A stretch of 29,658 bases of DNA from Chloroflexota bacterium (lineage in GTDB: Bacteria; Chloroflexota; Anaerolineae; CG2-30-64-16): assembly GCA_029555885.1 (NCBI GenBank), contig JAKPQT010000078.1, forward strand, positions 1-29,658. Reading direction: 5' to 3'. The notes under the pieces were generated by a model, which saw nothing but the letters and a program-made list of their open reading frames with translations, made no database searches and was not told the DNA's origin. The position numbers and the translations under genes are program-made. This document shows, one piece after another, positions 27,023 through 29,658 of the stretch (positions are counted from its first letter, which is position 1; each line of letters begins with the position of its first letter).

Positions 27023-29125
27023 ATGACTACACAGCCTATACCTGTAACTGAAGAAGAGCGCCTCCAGCGACTGCGGAACATCGGCATCATCGCGCATATC
27101 GACGCGGGCAAAACCACCACCACGGAACGCATCCTCTATTACACCGGCAAGACCTACCGCATGGGCAATGTCGATGAGGGCACGACCGTCACTGACTGGA
27201 TGGTTCAGGAACGCGAGCGCGGCATCACGATTCAATCCGCGGCGATTACCAGCGCGTGGCGCGGCTATCAGATCAACATCATCGACACGCCGGGCCACAT
27301 CGACTTTACCGCCGAGGTGCAGCGCAGCCTGCGGGTGCTCGATGGCGGCGTGGTCGTGTTCGATGCCGTGGCGGGCGTCGAGCCCCAGTCGGAGACCGTC
27401 TGGCGGCAGGCCAATCGCTACGGCGTCCCGCGCATCTGCTTCGTCAACAAGATGGATCGGGTCGGCGCGAATTTCTGGCGCACCATCGACATGATCCGTG
27501 ACCGGCTCGGCGCCAACCCGCTGCCCATCCAACTGCCCATCGGCGTCGAAGATAGTTTTATCGGCATGGTAGACCTGATGACTGGTCGGGCCTGGACGTT
27601 TCCCGATGCGCTGGGCGCCACGCCGGAGGAGATACCGGTTCCGCCGGAGCTGGTTGAGCGCGCTGCCGAGCTGCGTGAGCAATTGGTCGAGAAAATTGCC
27701 GAGACGGACGATGCGCTGACGCTCAAGTACCTCGAAGGCGAGTCGTTCTCCGAGGATGAGCTGACGGCGGCCCTGCGCAAGGCGACCATCGCGGGCAAGC
27801 TCGTGCCGGTCCTGTGCGGCACGTCGCTGCGCACCAAGGGCGTCCAGTTGCTGCTCGACGCGGTGGTGGCTTATCTGCCGTCGCCGCTCGACATCCCGGC
27901 GGTCATCGGTACAAACCCGAATTCCGGCGCGGAGGAAGAACGCCCGACCGATGCCAGCGCGCCGCTGGCTGCGCTGGTGTTCAAGATTCAGACGGATCCG
28001 TACATGGGCCGGATGGCCTACGTGCGCGTGTACTCAGGCTCCCTACAGACCGGCACGACGGTGCAGAACAGCAGCCGCGACCGGAAGGAACGCATTGGTC
28101 GCCTGGTGCAGGTCTATGCGGAGAAGCGCGAGGACATCACCGAGATTCGCGCGGGCGATATCGGCGCGATCCTGGGCGTCAAGCAGACCTTCACCGGCGA
28201 GACGCTGTGCGATCCCGGCAAGCCGATCGTGTTGGAAGCTATCGAGTTCCCCGAGCCGGTCATCTCCATCGCAGTCGAGCCGAAGACCAAGGCTGACCAG
28301 GACAAGCTCGCGAACTCGCTGCAGCGGCTGGCCGAAGAGGACCCCACCTTCCGGGTGCGCGTGGATGAGCAGACCGGCCAGACCGTGTTGAGCGGGATGG
28401 GCGAGCTGCATCTGGAGGTGCTGGTGGACCGGATGCTGCGCGAGTTCGGGGTGCAGGCGAACGTGGGACGCCATCAGGTAGCGTATCGCGAGACCATCAC
28501 CCGCAAGACGCAGATCGAGCAGCGGTTCGTCCGCCAGACGGGCGGCCGCGGCCAGTATGCCCACGTCATCCTGGAGCTGGAGCCCCAGGAACGAGGCAAG
28601 GGCTTCGAGTTTGTGGACAAGGTCGTGGGCGGCGCGATTCCCAAGGAGTTCATCCCCGCAGTCAGCCAGGGCATCCGGGAGTCGATGGATAACGGCGTGC
28701 TGGGCGGCAATCCGATGGTCGATATCAAGGCGACGCTGGTCGGCGGGTCCTACCATGAAGTCGATAGCTCCGAGTTGGCCTTCAAGATTGCCGGGTCGAT
28801 GGCGCTGCGCGAGGGCGCGGAGAAAGCCGGCCCTGTGCTGCTCGAACCGGTGATGAAGATCGAGATCGTCGCGCCGGAGCAGTCTGTGGGCGACGTCATC
28901 GGAGACCTGGTGGCGCGGCGCGGTCAGGTGGCCGGCCTGGAGCTGCACTCGGTCGGGATGCAGGCCGTCAAGGGCACGGTGCCGCTGGCCGAAATGGTGG
29001 GTTACGCCACATCGCTGCGCTCCGCGACCCAGGGCCGCGCGAGCTTCACGATGGAATTCGACCGCTACGAAATCGTGCCGGCGGATCGGGCGCGGCAGAT
29101 TCTGGGCTATACCCCGGCCGGCTGA
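27023..29125 (+). CDS. fusA: Elongation factor G
   Basis: Translational GTPase that drives translocation and, with RRF, ribosome recycling. The 700 residues have G1 [13 protein letters not shown], switch [22 protein letters not shown]3 DTPGHIDF, G4 NKMD, the domain IV loop region [18 protein letters not shown], and the C-terminal domain V with [20 protein letters not shown]. The ATG at 27023 has AGGAG 13 bases upstream; an earlier in-frame start near 26939 falls inside the terminator hairpin and gives no homology. It is separated from rpsG by 205 bases, unlike the tight str operon of many bacteria. Confidence 0.97.
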   Translation: MTTQPIPVTEEERLQRLRNIGIIAHIDAGKTTTTERILYYTGKTYRMGNVDEGTTVTDWMVQERERGITIQSAAITSAWRGYQINIIDTPGHIDFTAEVQRSLRVLDGGVVVFDAVAGVEPQSETVWRQANRYGVPRICFVNKMDRVGANFWRTIDMIRDRLGANPLPIQLPIGVEDSFIGMVDLMTGRAWTFPDALGATPEEIPVPPELVERAAELREQLVEKIAETDDALTLKYLEGESFSEDELTAALRKATIAGKLVPVLCGTSLRTKGVQLLLDAVVAYLPSPLDIPAVIGTNPNSGAEEERPTDASAPLAALVFKIQTDPYMGRMAYVRVYSGSLQTGTTVQNSSRDRKERIGRLVQVYAEKREDITEIRAGDIGAILGVKQTFTGETLCDPGKPIVLEAIEFPEPVISIAVEPKTKADQDKLANSLQRLAEEDPTFRVRVDEQTGQTVLSGMGELHLEVLVDRMLREFGVQANVGRHQVAYRETITRKTQIEQRFVRQTGGRGQYAHVILELEPQERGKGFEFVDKVVGGAIPKEFIPAVSQGIRESMDNGVLGGNPMVDIKATLVGGSYHEVDSSELAFKIAGSMALREGAEKAGPVLLEPVMKIEIVAPEQSVGDVIGDLVARRGQVAGLELHSVGMQAVKGTVPLAEMVGYATSLRSATQGRASFTMEFDRYEIVPADRARQILGYTPAG

Positions 29126-29137
29126 TGGGGCTTCTGG

Positions 29138-29190
29138 CAGATACCGGGTTTCACGGTGAAGCTGTGCTTCGCACCGAAACCCGCTATCTG
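29138..29190 (+). terminator. Long hairpin after fusA
   Basis: CAGATA, CGGGTTTC and GGTG on the left pair with CACC, GAAACCCG and TATCTG on the right, with one mismatch and small bulges, and an inner AAGC/GCTT stem. It starts 13 bases after the fusA stop. No T-run follows, so Rho-independent termination is uncertain. Confidence 0.55.
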
Positions 29191-29209
29191 AGTAGCGTGC
29201 AGCCCGAAT

Positions 29210-29237
29210 TTGCATAAAGGTTCGTTTTAGATACAAT
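29210..29237 (+). promoter_or_regulatory. Promoter of the tuf leader
   Basis: TTGCAT (29210-29215) and TACAAT (29232-29237) with a 16-base spacer, the same two hexamers as in the mraZ promoter. Start would be near 29243, giving a leader of about 275 bases before tuf. Confidence 0.7.
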
Positions 29238-29245
29238 AATAAGGT

Positions 29246-29392
29246 TGCCGCCGATTGGAACGACGCATCGCTGCGTCATAGACTCGGCAGAGCATTGAGG
29301 TGCCTCTTATCACCAACTGGGGTGCCGACGAAGAGCGGAAGATGGAGCCACCGATAGGTCCGGGTTGTCATACACGGATACCATCGGCGGCA
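29246..29392 (+). ncRNA. Structured leader RNA upstream of tuf, class unknown
   Basis: The ends TGCCGCCGAT (29246-29255) and ATCGGCGGCA (29383-29392) form a perfect 10-bp closing stem, extended by GG/CC past a bulged base. Inside are GACGCA-TCGC-TGCGTC (29262-29277), TCGGCA/TGCCGA (29284-29289 with 29323-29328) enclosing GGTG/CACC, and a weaker GGTCCG/CGG-ACC arm near 29357-29382. This is a multibranch fold followed by a terminator. I compared it from memory with T-box, TPP, SAM, glycine, lysine, ydaO, ykkC, M-box, SRP and RNase P features and saw none of their signatures. Confidence 0.6.
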
Positions 29393-29402
29393 GAAAAGTT
29401 TT

Positions 29403-29442
29403 ACTGCCTCGTCAGCGCATCTATTGGCGAGGCAGTTGTTTT
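29403..29442 (+). terminator. Intrinsic terminator in the tuf leader
   Basis: ACTGCCTCG (29403-29411) pairs with CGAGGCAGT (29428-29436) around a 16-base loop and is followed by TGTTTT. GGCAG (29389-29393), which belongs partly to the closing stem of the preceding RNA, can pair instead with CTGCC (29404-29408) and so block the terminator. Confidence 0.75.
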
Positions 29443-29518
29443 GCATAGCAATAGCCTATTCACCGCTGTCCGGGAGACCAGGCCGGGCGGGTACACTGGA
29501 GAAGGAGCGCAAGTCATC

Positions 29519-29658
29519 ATGGGGAAGGAAGTCTTTCAGCGGACGAAGCCGCATGTGAACATTGGGACGATCGGGCACATTGACCATGGCAAGACGACGC
29601 TGACGGCCGCGATCACGAAGGTCTTGTCGTTGAAGGGCTGGGCGAACTTTCGGGCCTT
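29519..29658 (+). CDS. tuf: Elongation factor Tu, 5' part only
   Basis: GTPase that brings aminoacyl-tRNA to the ribosome. The 46 visible codons read [20 protein letters not shown] then [16 protein letters not shown], with the P-loop GHIDHGKT. The ATG has AGGAG 11 bases upstream. The gene runs off the right edge. It follows fusA as in the str operon but has its own promoter and a regulated-looking leader. Confidence 0.96.
   Translation, partial: MGKEVFQRTKPHVNIGTIGHIDHGKTTLTAAITKVLSLKGWANFRA

Larger units (their letters stand above)
29126..29518 (+). other. Non-coding stretch between fusA and tuf
   Basis: A 393-base gap with no supportable gene and no tRNA. It contains the fusA 3' hairpin, a promoter, a structured RNA leader and a terminator, listed separately, then about 75 bases up to tuf that show only the tuf ribosome binding site (AGGAG, 29503-29507). 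Confidence 0.8.

Noticed and set aside
29246..29442. T-box, ydaO or other named riboswitch, SRP RNA, or tRNA cluster before tuf
   Set aside because: None of the core motifs I know for these was found; no tRNA cloverleaf fits. Left as an unclassified structured leader.

Overview
The window reads as a chromosomal segment of a high-GC member of the Chloroflexota, possibly from the Anaerolineae/Caldilineae side; this rests on remembered family features, not on a search. Pointers are a murD with NDSIATAPER in place of the common NDSKATN motif, a Cys-rich CxC...CxCGH insert in RsmH, large helical inserts in RpoB and RpoC, and palindromic repeats of the GTAGTAGGCGCTTCAGCGCC and GGTTACAGGTTGCAGG types. 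No tRNA, rRNA, CRISPR array, transposase or phage gene was seen.

Positions 1-16333, all minus strand, hold a division and cell wall (dcw) cluster, transcribed leftward: mraZ, rsmH, ftsL, ftsI, murF, mraY, a small unknown gene, murD, ftsW, murG, two CvpA-like membrane genes, murC, murB, ddl and the start of ftsQ, which runs off the left edge. Most junctions are tight (ATGA or GTGA overlaps, or gaps under 25 bases), as in one long operon. Together they methylate 16S rRNA (RsmH), make the peptidoglycan precursor (Ddl, MurB, MurC, MurD, MurF), load it on lipid (MraY, MurG), polymerise and crosslink it (FtsW, FtsI) and build the divisome (FtsL, FtsQ). murE is absent from its usual place between ftsI and murF. 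ftsW overlaps murG by 209 bases in another frame.

Positions 16334-16744 are a divergent control region. Leftward it holds a sigma70-type promoter (TTGCAT-N17-TACAAT) followed by three 10-bp-spaced repeats that fit an MraZ operator. Rightward it holds TTGACA-N17-TAGTAT and a leader with an intrinsic terminator and a possible competing pairing in front of rpoB.

Positions 16745-29658, plus strand, hold the transcription and translation genes rpoB, rpoC, then rpsL, rpsG, fusA and the first 46 codons of tuf. Each transcription unit has its own non-coding leader: a promoter before rpsL, a strong hairpin before fusA, and before tuf a promoter, a roughly 150-nt branched RNA closed by a 10-bp stem, and a terminator. 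The stem, a possible antiterminator and the terminator overlap in the manner of a riboswitch or attenuator; this is the best candidate here for an undescribed element.

The second main novelty is a palindromic repeat family present between rpoB and rpoC and again inside rpoC, where it is read in frame as about 40 extra residues. Two other palindromes flank the small unknown gene in the dcw cluster.
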